Shown here piece after piece: positions 1 through 11,100 of a DNA stretch of 64,000 nucleotides; the stretch's first letter is position 1, and the number at the start of each line of letters is the position of its first letter. This stretch comes from Cylindrotheca closterium. Its lineage: Eukaryota; Bacillariophyta; Bacillariophyceae; Bacillariales; Bacillariaceae. The position numbers were made by a program, and so were the translations under genes. A model generated the notes under the pieces. The model saw only the letters and a list, made by a program, of their open reading frames with translations, ran no database searches and was not told the origin of the DNA. Where the stretch lies: assembly GCA_933822405.4 (NCBI GenBank), contig CAKOGP040002136.1, positions 124,001-188,000 on the forward strand, read 5' to 3'.

Positions 1-2125
1 GTTTGTGAACAAAGAAGAAGTTCTCTGGGTGAGTGGGATCACGAGTTACTCTCAGCTGAGCATCCCAATGGCGTTCAAAGTTGCCAAACTCGGCTACCCA
101 ATCTCCCCAGCTCTTGTCTAGGTTGGGGCAATCATTATATTCATTGTCTGAAGCAAACAAAAGGGGTCGATTAGTTGCACTGGACAAAAAAGAGAGATCC
201 AAACGAAAATGGCACGATCACATACCACCAGGAACAACGAACACTGGGACTCGAGACTTCTTCAGAATGTTTGCGACATCTGCAAACTCCTCCCTTGTGC
301 AGTCCGATCTGTCTTCTCCATCCCGAATATCTCCAACATGAAAAAGAAATTCTGCATCCGATGGGAGATTATTCACGTGATAAATCAAACGGTCCCTTTC
401 CTTGTCGTTGTACGGGAGGTCACCGACAACATAAAAGGTGCTGATCAAATTCTCTATAACTTTCGGAGCCTGAGTTGGATTCTGTGTTGGCCTCTTCGTT
501 GGATTCTGTGTTGGTCTTTTCGTGGGAGGCGAAGATGGCTTGCCTGTTGGCCGCTGTGTTGGATGCTTTGTTGGAGGCGAAGAAGGTTTGCCTGTTGGGC
601 GTTGGGTTGGTGGCTTCGTTGGAGGAGGCGTAGGATTTTCTGTCGGCAAAACAGTCGGTCTTACGGTTGGCAGCGGTGTCGGTCTTTCGGTTGGTGGAAG
701 TGTGATCTGAACCAATGGTGATGTAGATGGAGTTTCAGAAACACGTGGGGACGGAGCTGTAGTAGGCTGTTCTGTCGGCTGTTTTGATGGTCGGCTCGTT
801 ACCATTATTCCGGTAGGGGTTTCGGTAGGGGTTTCGGTAGGTTGCTTTGATGGTCGGGTCGTTGGCAATATAGTTGGGAATGCAGAAGGTGACTCGATTG
901 GAGCTGCTGTGGGTGTTTCAGGAGCCACTGGTCTCGATGTAGCTGTAAGATTCGGTGAAGAAGGAAGCGCAAACATCTGACTTGGCTGTTGACTTGGTGC
1001 TTCAGAGAACATAAAAGACTGTGTATCTGCAGCCTGAGTAACTTTACTCTCGTCCGCAACGAGTGGGAAAAGAGTTAACACTGCAGCTGTAACCATGACA
1101 GCAGTCAAGATGCATAAGCTCGCCCAAATCATGATCTTGATGAAACGGCGTTTCCGACGTAGTCTATATTTCTGTAGCGGATCCGATCGTGATGACTTCA
1201 GCTCATAGACTACATCACTTGACATCCCGTCTGATAGTCCTGAAGTGGTGGAATAGTCCATCTGGTCAACTTTACTGTAGCTGTCTTCACTTGACTTTGC
1301 CGGAAGTGATGGTTTTTTCCCCAATCCCTTCGATTCTTTCAATTCGATTGGCTCTTCTGGGGTTGGAAGCAGCGTCGATGAAGATAAGACAATGCTACTT
1401 TTCTTGCTGGCTAGGCCTGTAACGATTTTGTCATTCCAGGCTGATAGCGTTTTGCTCTTCTTTGGGCTTTTCGTTTGTGTTGATGGCCCTAAAATCACAT
1501 CCAGGTCTTCCTCATCGCTTTCATATCCAAATACATTCAGCAAAGATCCCTCGCGGCCTCTTCCAGATTTCAACGTTTCTTGAAAATTCAAAAGCTTCAA
1601 GCTAAACAGCGAGGATTCTTCGGAGGACCTGGCGGTGACCTTCTGGATTTCAGCTGGATCTCTGTGGGCCTTGAACGGTGTCTTCTTGCTTCCACTAGCT
1701 TTGAGTGTACGACTCGAAGAAACCTGCTTCAAGGCTATTGGTAATAGATGCGCATGATTATCGAAAAATGCTGATAAGGAACCAGCTGATATAGTTGACT
1801 TGTCTGTCCCACTTTCTCCTTCCGACCAGCCCTTGGAAGACGCACTGCTTGACGATTCGACAAGACTTGGGCTTGTCGAATCATCGCTGTCGAGTTCGTG
1901 AACCCAAAGCTGCTGACTGGAAACCCCAGTATCACGTCCAACTAGCTTCTTTTCGCTCAGTAACCTTGGACTCGAAGAAGGAAGAGCATTCTTCCCGTCC
2001 AACTCTTTTTTCGACGAAGCTGGTTCGATCTTGTCCGCGTCGTAAACAATGATTCCACCGTCAGCATCAACTGTAGTGCTTGGGTTCAGCGATACCTCGA
2101 CGTTGCCGGTATCTTCAGCTTCCAT
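1..2125 (-). CDS. Membrane-anchored calcineurin-like phosphoesterase, paralogue 1 (3' end outside window)
   Basis: Predicted type II membrane phosphoesterase. Exon 1 is 226-2125; a 78-bp GT-AG intron (148-225) follows, and exon 2 runs open from 147 past the window edge. The ATG at 2125 has A at -3 and G at +4, so it is preferred to an upstream in-frame codon at 2299. The N-terminal 330 residues are Ser-rich and probably cytosolic, ending in a basic cluster (RLRRKRR). A membrane segment follows at about 330-355, then a stalk of Pro-Thr repeats (about 430-565). The metallophosphoesterase fold begins with VVGDLPYN, then HVGDIRDG. The intron falls inside the next metal motif, and splicing yields GDNEYND as in the intact neighbour. 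The first motif lacks the usual D-x-H histidine. The substrate is unknown. It is a tandem duplicate of the next gene but has a much longer cytosolic region. Confidence 0.85.
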
Positions 2126-2456
2126 GATGCTGGTGCGATGAAGCGCTTGAGACAAGAGATAAAACAAACAAGATCGGCAGTAAAGATTTGGAGTCGGATT
2201 TTTCAAAATTGGAACTTCATACCAACGAAGATCTGAGTTTCTGTTAGGGATAGAGCCTCTAAGTAGGTGATGGCCGAATAATCTTCCAATTAGCACCAAA
2301 AATAAGAACTATCGCGTGCCGGCAATACAATTCTCACTACACGACCAATGCAACACGTGCCAAAAATATCGTGATTGTTGTTTTCAAACCCGAATCAATT
2401 TCTAAATAAATAAACTGGTCTTGCTTTATTGGCTATATCTTTAGTAGATGTTTCCG
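2126..2456. other. Intergenic spacer between the two phosphoesterase genes
   Basis: This is the 5' flank of paralogue 1 and the 3' flank of paralogue 2, AT-rich near 2395-2455. The reading frame of paralogue 1 stays open upstream to 2299, but without a better start. No RNA gene or repeat is visible. Confidence 0.6.
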
Positions 2457-4118
2457 TTATGATGGATACCTTTCGTAGTCATAAATATCCTCAATTTGAA
2501 GCGAGCCACTTTTTGGATGCCTTGGAACCGAAATCGTCATTCGAAGGGGAGGCTCCCTACTGCCACCTTCCACCATGATGCGATGAAAGTTTGGCATCCA
2601 TTCATCAAGCTGAAAGTAGTGTCGATCCCCATTCATATAGAAGAAAGGAATTTCATTGTCCAACTCATCTGTCATGTAGGCTTTCAACGGATCAAAAAAT
2701 GTGCCATGGGCAATCTTTCGAGGGTCCGCATGCCCAATAATCACCACAGTCGAAGCTCCCGGTTGTACTACAAAGGTTTCCACTAGCATCTTGGTCCATT
2801 TGAAATTGTGCTCCAATCTCGTTTCCCATTCTTCAACATCACGAACCCTTCCGCCAACAATGTTCAACCCAATAAACAGCACTTGCTTGTAGACAAAGTA
2901 GAAGTTTTCGGGCCTTTTTCGGTCTCGTGACACCAAAAAGGGAAGACTCCAATTCTTTTCAAACTCGCCAAATACAGTCAACCAATTGATAAAGCTTTCT
3001 TCAAAGTTGGGACAGTCGTTGTATTCGTTGTCTCCTGGAACGATAAAGACAGGAATTGGCGATTTCAATAGCATATCAGCCACTTTTTGGAATTCTTCCA
3101 AGGTGCAGTCGGTAGTACGGCTGGCTCCATTCCGAATGTCACCCACATGAAATAGAAACTCCAAATCGTCTGGAATTTCTCGAATATGCTTTTTGAGGGT
3201 AGCCTCTTCTTCAATATTGTAGGGAATATCACCCATCACGACAAAATTGGTCTCCAAGATGAGCTCAGATACTATTGGTGGTGCTGAGGGAGATGCCGTT
3301 TGTTCGATCACAGCAACTTCTGCTTTGGAGGGACGTGTTGATGGGGCATCAGAATGCGGACGTAGTGTAGGTCGATTTGTGGGCTGACCTGTTGGTGGAT
3401 CTGTCGGCGGTGTTGTAGGTGGTTTGGTAGGGAATAGGGTTGGCTTTGCAGTGGGCTGTGGAGATGGATTTGTAGTGGACGGCCGTGGAGAGGGAACCTC
3501 AGAAGGTTGACTTGTTGTTGGTGTTGGTGGATTCGTTAATGGTATTTGACGTCTTTTGGTAGGAGCGGGGCTTGGTATTTCTGTTGGCTGTGAAGATGGA
3601 TTTTCTTTGGATGGCCTTGGAGAAGGAGCCTCAGAAGGTGGGCGTGCCGTGGGTCCATCTGTGGGTCGGCTGGTAGGGAAGGGTGTCGGTTTGTGTGTTG
3701 GTGGATCCGTTGGTGCTAGAGTAGCTCTTTTGGTGGGTATGAGGGTTGGTTTTTCTGTAGGCTGTGAAGACGGATTCATGGATGCGGCAAGCGAAGGAAG
3801 ATTCGTCGGATTTGCGGTCGGAATATTTGAAGGTTTCTGGCTTGGGTAATTCGATGGTGTTATAGATGGACTGAAACTTGGTAGAGTGGACAGCATTGAG
3901 TTCACGCTTGTTTCAATTGCCACTGATGTTGATGTTGATGTTGATGCTGATGCTGATGAGGAAGACTCGGAAGGAGCTGTCGATGATGCTAAAAGCATTG
4001 CAGCATATACCATCAACGAGAATGACACTAGTATTCCAGTACTCATAAGTAAGAGCTTCAGCTTAAGGCCTCGCCACCATGGCAATTTCAATTCCTCCAC
4101 TGGCTTGTCTTCTGACAT
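2457..4118 (-). CDS. Membrane-anchored calcineurin-like phosphoesterase, paralogue 2
   Basis: A complete single-exon 553-residue protein. Only about 18 residues precede the membrane segment (about 19-44). Next come a Ser/Thr run and a long Pro-Thr stalk (about 60-265) built from units such as PTKRP and PTDPPT. The C-terminal 260 residues are a metallophosphoesterase domain with GDIPYN (about 293), HVGDIRNG, VPGDNEYND, IIGHADPR and NGDRHYF. These match the GD / GD / GN(D)xE / GH / GxH metal-site pattern of the calcineurin-like superfamily, with diatom-like deviations: no His in motif 1 and Asp for Asn in GNHE. The predicted topology puts the catalytic domain outside the cell or in the secretory lumen on a glycosylatable stalk. 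The substrate is unknown. It has no intron at the position where paralogue 1 has one. Confidence 0.88.
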   Translation of the reverse strand: MSEDKPVEELKLPWWRGLKLKLLLMSTGILVSFSLMVYAAMLLASSTAPSESSSSASASTSTSTSVAIETSVNSMLSTLPSFSPSITPSNYPSQKPSNIPTANPTNLPSLAASMNPSSQPTEKPTLIPTKRATLAPTDPPTHKPTPFPTSRPTDGPTARPPSEAPSPRPSKENPSSQPTEIPSPAPTKRRQIPLTNPPTPTTSQPSEVPSPRPSTTNPSPQPTAKPTLFPTKPPTTPPTDPPTGQPTNRPTLRPHSDAPSTRPSKAEVAVIEQTASPSAPPIVSELILETNFVVMGDIPYNIEEEATLKKHIREIPDDLEFLFHVGDIRNGASRTTDCTLEEFQKVADMLLKSPIPVFIVPGDNEYNDCPNFEESFINWLTVFGEFEKNWSLPFLVSRDRKRPENFYFVYKQVLFIGLNIVGGRVRDVEEWETRLEHNFKWTKMLVETFVVQPGASTVVIIGHADPRKIAHGTFFDPLKAYMTDELDNEIPFFYMNGDRHYFQLDEWMPNFHRIMVEGGSREPPLRMTISVPRHPKSGSLQIEDIYDYERYPS

Positions 4119-4637
4119 CTCGTCGAGGAAATGATGGGCATATTGATGCCATCATTCAATAGAAATGATAGGTCGGCGTTGCCGCCAGACAAGCCAAATC
4201 GATACTTAAAATAGTTCCGCTTGTTGGACTACTCGAAACTTGGCCAGGCAGCTATCATGTTGACCGTTGAATGATTTGGTTTTATAGAGGTGCAAATTGG
4301 AGACTCACGACAGAATTTTCTCGTAAGATATTGGATCATTCTTGACTCTAGATTGTGTTTCCAATCAAGACTGATCTAAATCGTGGGCTCATAATCTGAA
4401 CACTTTGCCGCCAAAACATATATATTCATGGCACGAAATTGAAAATAAGCCAAAAAATCGTTTTACTTTGGGTCAGAAACGATACGTGATGGCAAATGTC
4501 AATGGAACTTCGATTTATGATGCTCGTTTCGCAAAACAAGATAGAAAAAAAAGATACAGAAGCGCAAAAGCAATACGGTACTGCGGTACCTCCGTCACTT
4601 TTGTCTTCTTCTGCGTTGTTGTCACAAATTTACCATC
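4119..4637. promoter_or_regulatory. Divergent promoter region, phosphoesterase 2 / Cys-rich protein
   Basis: A 519-bp spacer between divergent starts at 4118 (-) and 4638 (+). It is AT-rich, with a TATA-like acatatatattc near 4418. The short open frames inside it overlap the leader of the downstream gene and lack protein-like composition. No repeats were seen. Confidence 0.5.
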
Positions 4638-5477
4638 ATGAAGACTTCAATCGTTGCTTTCCTTGCTCTCGCAGCAATCCAATCTTCCAAGGCGCAAGAT
4701 TGCACCGAAGAACTTCTCCTACCCGAGAACTCGATTGCCTTTTGTCTCGTGCAGAATCTAGCAACTTGTGGTGAATGCACCAACTCTCCTGGCCTCAATT
4801 TGCAGCCTGGTGTCACGTTCACCTGTGCCGAAGTCGAAGACCAAATCTGTCCCACCGTCCGTTGCTGTGAAGATTGCTGGGAGGTGACCCAGAAAACCTA
4901 CCAGTGCACTGTCGTTGACTCCTCCATTCCTTCTGGATTGATCGAAGAAGGATGCGTTGTCGATTGTTCCCGTTTCCCCATTGGTGCTACCAAACCTCCG
5001 ACGCCAGCTCCGGTCAATACGGGACCTCCTCCAACCCCACCACCTACCATGGCACCTGTGGCTCCGACAAATATGGACACACCCACCGACATGCCTGTGG
5101 AAAACACCTGTGATGAAGATGCCACGCTAAAGACGTTTGAAGATTGCACTGTCGCCAGAGGATGCGCCAATGATGTAACCTGTTTTCAACGTATCTCTCA
5201 AGTTCGGTTTAATACATCGAACATCGATGATGCCTGTGCATACTTTGAGCCTGCACTTTGTGTTGTGGATTCTTGCTGCAGTGAATGCAATGCCGAATAC
5301 CGCGATGCATTGACCTGTGGTACCGAAGCGTCGCTTCTCGACTGCCCCAACTTGAGCTGTGACGATGCTAATATTGGTGGAGGAGGCCAAAGCCCTGAGG
5401 ATAGTAGTGCCTTGTCTTTGGCTGTCTCTTTTGCCATTTCGCTTGGATTGGTCGTTGCTCATGCCGTAACCAACTAA
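4638..5477 (+). CDS. Secreted Cys-rich protein, probably GPI-anchored
   Basis: A 279-residue protein. The start has context ccatcATGAAG and opens a classic signal peptide (about 1-19, ending SSKA before QDC). Two Cys-rich domains of about a dozen cysteines each follow (about 20-120 and 155-250), separated by a Pro/Thr linker. The two domains share a CCxxC signature (RCCEDC and SCCSEC), so they probably arose by internal duplication. The tail is a hydrophobic stretch (about 258-279) after a small-residue region, as expected for GPI addition. It is therefore probably a cell-surface or frustule-associated protein whose fold is held by disulphides. I recognise no named family. Even cysteine spacing and an intact frame support it being real. 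Confidence 0.8.
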   Translation: MKTSIVAFLALAAIQSSKAQDCTEELLLPENSIAFCLVQNLATCGECTNSPGLNLQPGVTFTCAEVEDQICPTVRCCEDCWEVTQKTYQCTVVDSSIPSGLIEEGCVVDCSRFPIGATKPPTPAPVNTGPPPTPPPTMAPVAPTNMDTPTDMPVENTCDEDATLKTFEDCTVARGCANDVTCFQRISQVRFNTSNIDDACAYFEPALCVVDSCCSECNAEYRDALTCGTEASLLDCPNLSCDDANIGGGGQSPEDSSALSLAVSFAISLGLVVAHAVTN

Positions 5478-5674
5478 AGCCTGAAGGGGAGAAATTGCAC
5501 CTGTTCCCAGCAGGTGATAGTCTCTGTTTTCTCCTAATGTATACTGCATCAGGGCATAATTCAATGTAATAGTGTTGATTAGTAAAATAATGTGTACATG
5601 TAGTATGCGTATTCGTCTCAAATGGGATTGCGGACGATGAAGGCGCTTTTATAATATAAAATTCTTTCAACCTC

Positions 5675-6910
5675 CTAAGCAAAATCACCTGGGAATCTAT
5701 CCTTAAATTGACCAACCTGTGGAATCTCAACGGCTGCTGCATCATAAGGTATTTCTTGCTGATTATGCTTGGCTCGTTTCTTTGCAAAATATCCACCAGC
5801 CACCACCAGTAGTAGGAGTCCCAACGACAAGAGTGGCCGGTAGGCAAACCAAGAAATGGCAATGACAATGGTACTCAAAGCAAACGCCAAGAAAAAAGTG
5901 ACGCAATCATTGGCCGCTCCCAAAATGTCACCAATGAAAGGAATGCAGTCGGCCATTACCTGAAGAGGTTGGACGACCATTTTCAAGGCACACCAAATGA
6001 GAATCATGCCGAACAACCGGATCAACCAAGTAAAGGCGGTGACAGCTTGATTGGCATGCAAAAACATGTCTTCCGCACTAACAGTGCCCTTTTCGACCAA
6101 CAAGAAGGAACCACCAGAAGACGCAGTGTAGGTCGATACTGTACTTTGGGTTTGTTTGGCCACGACACTCATCACCTGTTCCGGAACTTCCTTGAAGGAA
6201 ATTCGAGTATCACCCACACTTGGGCTGGTAGGCGAGTTTCCAAAATAGAAATAAGAGTTGTATACCTTGGCATCTTGTTTGGCATAGTCATCAGCAATAG
6301 TCTCTGTCGACAAGGACGATGTTAATGGTTGGTACCATTCCATCTTGCTCGTGACGACACTGGACATGGTAAAGGCACCAACAATGATGGGATCGGCCAC
6401 CATGGTGGCGGATTCAAAGACCATTTCGGATGGATTCTGGTGGCCATTGGCTTCTTCGAATCCTGTGGAACTAATGAGATGATCAGACCACTCCTTATTG
6501 TAAGTGTATGTAGTGGTGGTCGTTGTGGATCCTCCAGTATTCTTTTTGGTCTGGCTGTGTTCCGATTGGGTCCATTGGTACATTTCCACCTTGCGTTTCA
6601 ACTTCAAGGCACCATCGGGTGGAGCCACGCCGAAGACTTCATCTGAAATAGTGTTAGTACTGGTGGCCTTGCCAATGAAGTGAACAAGTTTGTTTTCGTT
6701 CAAAGCATCGATTGTGTCCGTTCCCACGTTAATGACCATTTTCAAGCCTTCTTCCAAGGCCTTGTGTTGGGTAATAGAGTTACCTTCATTCCATACAAGC
6801 AGCCATATGGATAGCAATATCATAATGGGAGCCATGATCAAGCCTTTGCAAGATCCGCCCATGCGACTGCCAAAGGATTGATGGGTGACTCGGGTGATGC
6901 TATCTGCCAT
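5675..6910 (-). CDS. TMEM43/LUMA-like membrane protein
   Basis: A 411-residue single-exon protein starting at the ATG at 6910. The N-terminal region SFGSRMGG, then a membrane segment ending WNEG, then HKALEEG, closely follows the start of TMEM43 family proteins. A long hydrophilic middle section (about 45-290) would lie in the lumen, with Thr-rich stretches. The C-terminal third has three further membrane segments (about 292-385) and a short basic tail (KKRAKHNQ). Four membrane segments with a large luminal loop is the family topology. Animal TMEM43 sits in the endoplasmic reticulum and inner nuclear membrane; location here is inference. It is divergent from the small gene at 7396. Confidence 0.82.
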   Translation of the reverse strand: MADSITRVTHQSFGSRMGGSCKGLIMAPIMILLSIWLLVWNEGNSITQHKALEEGLKMVINVGTDTIDALNENKLVHFIGKATSTNTISDEVFGVAPPDGALKLKRKVEMYQWTQSEHSQTKKNTGGSTTTTTTYTYNKEWSDHLISSTGFEEANGHQNPSEMVFESATMVADPIIVGAFTMSSVVTSKMEWYQPLTSSLSTETIADDYAKQDAKVYNSYFYFGNSPTSPSVGDTRISFKEVPEQVMSVVAKQTQSTVSTYTASSGGSFLLVEKGTVSAEDMFLHANQAVTAFTWLIRLFGMILIWCALKMVVQPLQVMADCIPFIGDILGAANDCVTFFLAFALSTIVIAISWFAYRPLLSLGLLLLVVAGGYFAKKRAKHNQQEIPYDAAAVEIPQVGQFKDRFPGDFA

Positions 6911-7395
6911 GATGATAGTATTTTTGGAAGCTGCTTCGTTCTGTGAGGGGAGTGGAGAGGAGAGTACTCAAGATGGTGGCGGGTTTCTGTTTGGGTGATT
7001 ACGTAAGTACAAACGTGCCGAAATGAGGTCTTTCCAATTTTATGATGAGAGAAGAATGGATTTTTTTGGGAAAGATACGGTTTGGACATCGTACTGTGAG
7101 CCTGAAAAGTGACCGTCAATTTCAGGGTAAGACGCAGGTCATACGTAGAAAAATACGTGGAAGGCATTTCATATTTACCGGTAGAGTGTCTTCTTTGTTG
7201 AGAAACGCAACGCGCGACTGATAATTCGATAATGACGTCACATCGCCCGCTGATTAAGTAAAAAAAGGAGAAACATTCGATCTGTAGATCATTACCATCA
7301 TCGCATCCTCGATCCTTTTCCTTTCGAAACGACCATTGAAGGAGAAACATGTATGAAGCGGTCAAGACGCCAAGTGACCAGTTCAGCAAGCAAGC
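6911..7395. promoter_or_regulatory. Divergent spacer, TMEM43-like gene / small membrane protein
   Basis: 485 bp between divergent starts. It contains A/T-rich blocks and short pyrimidine runs; no RNA gene or clear repeat was found. It probably acts as a shared promoter region for both flanking genes. Confidence 0.45.
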
Positions 7396-7722
7396 ATGGC
7401 AATGTCAGCATACGAAACATTTCATTTCATCTTTGGACTTTTCCTGGCATGCTGTCAACCAGTCTTGTTGTATCGCGCGTGGCATCGCCTACTGATAGGA
7501 GAGTTCCTCTTCTTATTTGTAGTAGACCAGTTTCTGTTGCTGCACTTCTATTTTCTTCCTCCGAAAGCGTCGCTGCCGAAACAAAAGGCAAAGAAGGAAC
7601 CAGTTGTAACTGATCCACCTGGAGAGGAACAGGAGGTGAAGCCGATCGAGAAACGATGGTCAAAGGAGGAATTGCAGAGTTTAAAGTCAGCTCTTCAACA
7701 AATGAATCCAATCGAACAATGA
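7396..7722 (+). CDS. Small membrane protein, 108 residues
   Basis: The ATG at 7396 has A at -3 and G at +4. Residues 1-55 are strongly hydrophobic and could form two membrane segments (about 8-25 and 33-52, rich in Leu/Phe). The remaining half is charged, with a Lys-rich stretch (PKQKAKKEP) and an amphipathic helix before the end NPIEQ. I recognise no family. Support is the start context, the sharp hydrophobic-then-charged layout and the position in a gap between two well-supported minus-strand genes. A frame on the opposite strand overlaps it but looks composition-driven. Confidence 0.5.
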   Translation: MAMSAYETFHFIFGLFLACCQPVLLYRAWHRLLIGEFLFLFVVDQFLLLHFYFLPPKASLPKQKAKKEPVVTDPPGEEQEVKPIEKRWSKEELQSLKSALQQMNPIEQ

Positions 7723-8107
7723 CGCCTTATACTTTTATCAGAAAAAGTAAAGTCGTACAGTATGGAGTGGCAAATGACCACATGGAGGTACATGGGGCTA
7801 TCATTTGGACTGAAAGCGACCATTTTGAGCTGGCGACTTCTGTTTGTAGCAATTACATTTTGGCAAAAGGAAGCTATATCTCATGCACCTCGAATAATAT
7901 TCGTTGGGGAATGATGACACTATTAATTTAGCTGCCAGTAGAAATAGTATTTGATGTGGAAAATTCGGATGGAACATATTGCCGAATGAAAGAGTTTGGA
8001 CTCTACTCGATAATAGTAGTCCCATTGCATATGAAATAAGACCACAGAAATCTAACGTAGTAATGCCGCCTTTGACGTATTATAATACTTTATCACCCAT
8101 ATTAATT
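7723..8107. other. Intergenic, 3' flanks of two convergent genes
   Basis: 385 bp between the end of the small plus-strand gene and the end of the large minus-strand coiled-coil gene. It is AT-rich near 8080-8110. No further gene is visible. Confidence 0.5.
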
Positions 8108-11100
8108 TTAAGCATCATGAACGGGTTTCTTGGTGCTTCCTAGAAAGAGTTTCTTCATTCCCTTGAAGTTTTCACGATTCTTCTTGCGCTGTTTGCGTTG
8201 TTGGATCTTGTCTTCTGTTGAGATTGAATACTTGTTGTTCAAGGCCCGCTTAACGTATCCTCGTTTCTTGGAGTTGAGGTTTTCTTCGACTGGTTCATCG
8301 TCTTCGGCAGTCATTCCAGGAGAAGCAGGAGCTTGCTTTTTTGCGATTGCCTGCTCATTCTTGGCTTTCGTCTTGGCAGGTGATGGAGCCGATTTTGCGT
8401 TAGAATCCACTTTGCTTCTCTGCTTGTGCACCGTTGGCTCTTTTGTAGCAGATACTGGATTTTCAACTTCCTTGAGCACCTTCTTCGGAGCAGAACCAGT
8501 CGCGGCCTTGGTCTTCGTATTCTCCTTGTTTCCGACAATTCCAGCAGCAGCTTTCAGTTCCTTTTCTTTTCCTTTCAAGCTGGCGGTCAGAGCATCGCGC
8601 TCGACGACAAGGCCAGTGCACTGTTGTTCTAAGTTTTTCTTTTCGGATGAGAGTTGATCAACTTCGCTTCGCAACTTGGTCCTGTCAGCAGAAACCACAT
8701 CGATCTCCGAACTCAATTCCGCAATTTTTTGTGCCTTCTCCTCATCCGCCTTTTTGACGGAAGCAAGTTCGATCTCGGTTGCCAAAGCTTCCTCAAGCTT
8801 TTTGTGAAGAGCATTGTTCTCTTCCAACTGCGCTTCTGTTAGGTCTTTCATCTCAGCAATGGTGTCCTCCAAGGCCTTCTTCTCAGCAGCGTGAGATTCT
8901 TCAGTCGACTTTAGCTTTTCTTCCAACGATTTCGTTTCTTCCGCCTGCGACGCAAGTTGAGAAGTTAGATCCGCAATTTTCTGTTCAAGGTTGTTATTGA
9001 GTGATTTATTCTCTTCCATCTGCGCATCTGTTTGGCCTTTCATTGTAACAATGCCATCTTCCAAACTCTTTTTCTCGATAGCGTGCGATTCTTCGGTCGC
9101 CTTCAACTTCTCTTCCAATGCCTTCTTCTCTTCCGCTTGCGAAGTTACTTGAGAAGTAAGATCCGCAACACTCTGCTCAAGGTTGATACGAAGAGAATTG
9201 TTCTCCTCCATCTGCACATCTATTTGGTCTTTCATCTTGGCAACGGTATCTTCCAAGCTCTTCTTCTCGACAGAATGAGATTCTTCGGTGGTTTTCAGCT
9301 TTTCTTCCAATCCCTTGTTTTCTTCTGCTTTCGAATTAGCTTGAGCGGTCAGATCTGCAATGGTCTTCTCGGTAGTCTCCTTTTCAGACTTCAGGGAATC
9401 GGCGGTACTTTGAAGGGTGGCCTCAAGAGACGTATTTTCTTCCTTGAGTTCAGTGAGAGAACTTTCAAGCTCTGATATCTTTTCGACGAGTTCAGCCAAT
9501 TCTGCGCTCTGCTGTTTGGATTTGGCGCCCAGTTGCTCAATTTTCTCTTCGGCTTCAGATAGCTCTGCCTCCAAACTTTCGACTTTTTGGTTCGATTTTT
9601 CATGCTTGCCCTTGAAGCTGGCAGCACTCATTTCCAACTTTCGCTTCTCACGCCCGAGCGATTCAACTGATGCTTCCAGCTCGTCCTTTTCCTCCAGAAC
9701 GGACATGAGAGTCTCCTCGAGCTTTTCCTTTTCTGATGAAGCCCTATTTTTCTGCACTTGGAGCGCTGTCATTTCAAATTCACTTGGTCTTCGATTCGAC
9801 GACCTAGGTTGGGGCTCATCCATAGCCGCCTTCACTTCATTTAAATCACTCAATTCATTTTGGAGCTTGGATATTTCAATTTCTTTTTCTTCAACGACCT
9901 TGGAGAGCTTCTTGTTCTCTTCTAGCTGCTTGCTTTCAACCTCTTGTGCTTTCTTTTTGAGCTCTTCGTTTTGATTCTTTGCTGCAGCAAGTTCTTCCAA
10001 CGTTTGAGACAGCGTAGCCTGCTTCAAATCCAAAGCAGCAACTTCGGCCTTCAACGCCTCGTTTCTATCTTTACCAGCATTCAGCTGCTCCAAAAGCTTG
10101 TTGCTGTCCTCTTGCAATTGCGATTCCATTGCGGTGAGCTGACGTTGTAAAGCCTCTTTTTCACTCTTCTCCGCAGCCAGCAATGTCGCTAATTCCCCAT
10201 TGGCGGCTTCCACAAGATGTGTATTCTCGGCTTGTGGCTTCCGTAAGAACTCTTCAGAAAGTTTGGTTGGGGTGCCAAAGGTTTCCACAACTACATCCAT
10301 GCTGCTGTCGGTTTGGGCTTGTGGCGTGCGTAGGAACTCGTCGGGAAGTTTGGTAGGAGTTCCAAAGGTTTCCATTGTCGACTTAGAATCGATCGCCTTC
10401 CGCTGGATCTCGCTAAGTTGAGACACAAGATTTTCGTTCTGATCATAGAGATCATTTAGCTCGGCCCTCAATTCTTCGATCGTCGCAGTTAGCTTTGCGC
10501 TTTCAGAGTTTCCACTCGCATCAGAAGCTGCAGCTCCTTTTGCGATTTGTTGTTCCAACACAAGATTGGTGTCGATAGCCTCCTCCAGCGTGAGCTGCAT
10601 CCTGAGCGATTCCTCTTCTAATTTCTTGTTCTCGTTTTGAAGAACCTCGATGGCTCGGTGCGACTCTTCCAATGCATCCAAAACTTCCGCCATTTCCATG
10701 TTCTCGTTCGTTGCTTGCTGTAACTGCTCGTACATCTCCTCGTTTGTATACTCTTCTTCATCACTTTCGCTTGATTCCGAGCTCGAGACTGAGTCTGAAT
10801 TAGATTCTTCAGCATCATCCTCTTCAATGCCTGGTTCAAGGAATCGAACATTCCTATCAAATACGGAGTCGCGAATCAGTGTCTCTTGGGTTTCATCTTC
10901 GTCCAGACTAAGGTGTTCGGCTAGGAGCTTCAACTTCTCTTGTTTCTCCATTTCGAGCTTTCTCGATTGGGTAGCGGGACTTGGTGTATAGAGTTTTTCC
11001 GAGAGTCTCTTTAAATTCGATAGTAGACCACTATCTTCTGACCGTGCAGACTGGTCAAAAGTGGCTTCATTTGCATTGGTCGGCGCCTTGACCTTTCCTT

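Noticed and set aside
522..3849. Antisense Gly/Val-rich frames opposite the phosphoesterase stalks
   Set aside because: They are reverse-strand shadows of Pro-Thr repeats.
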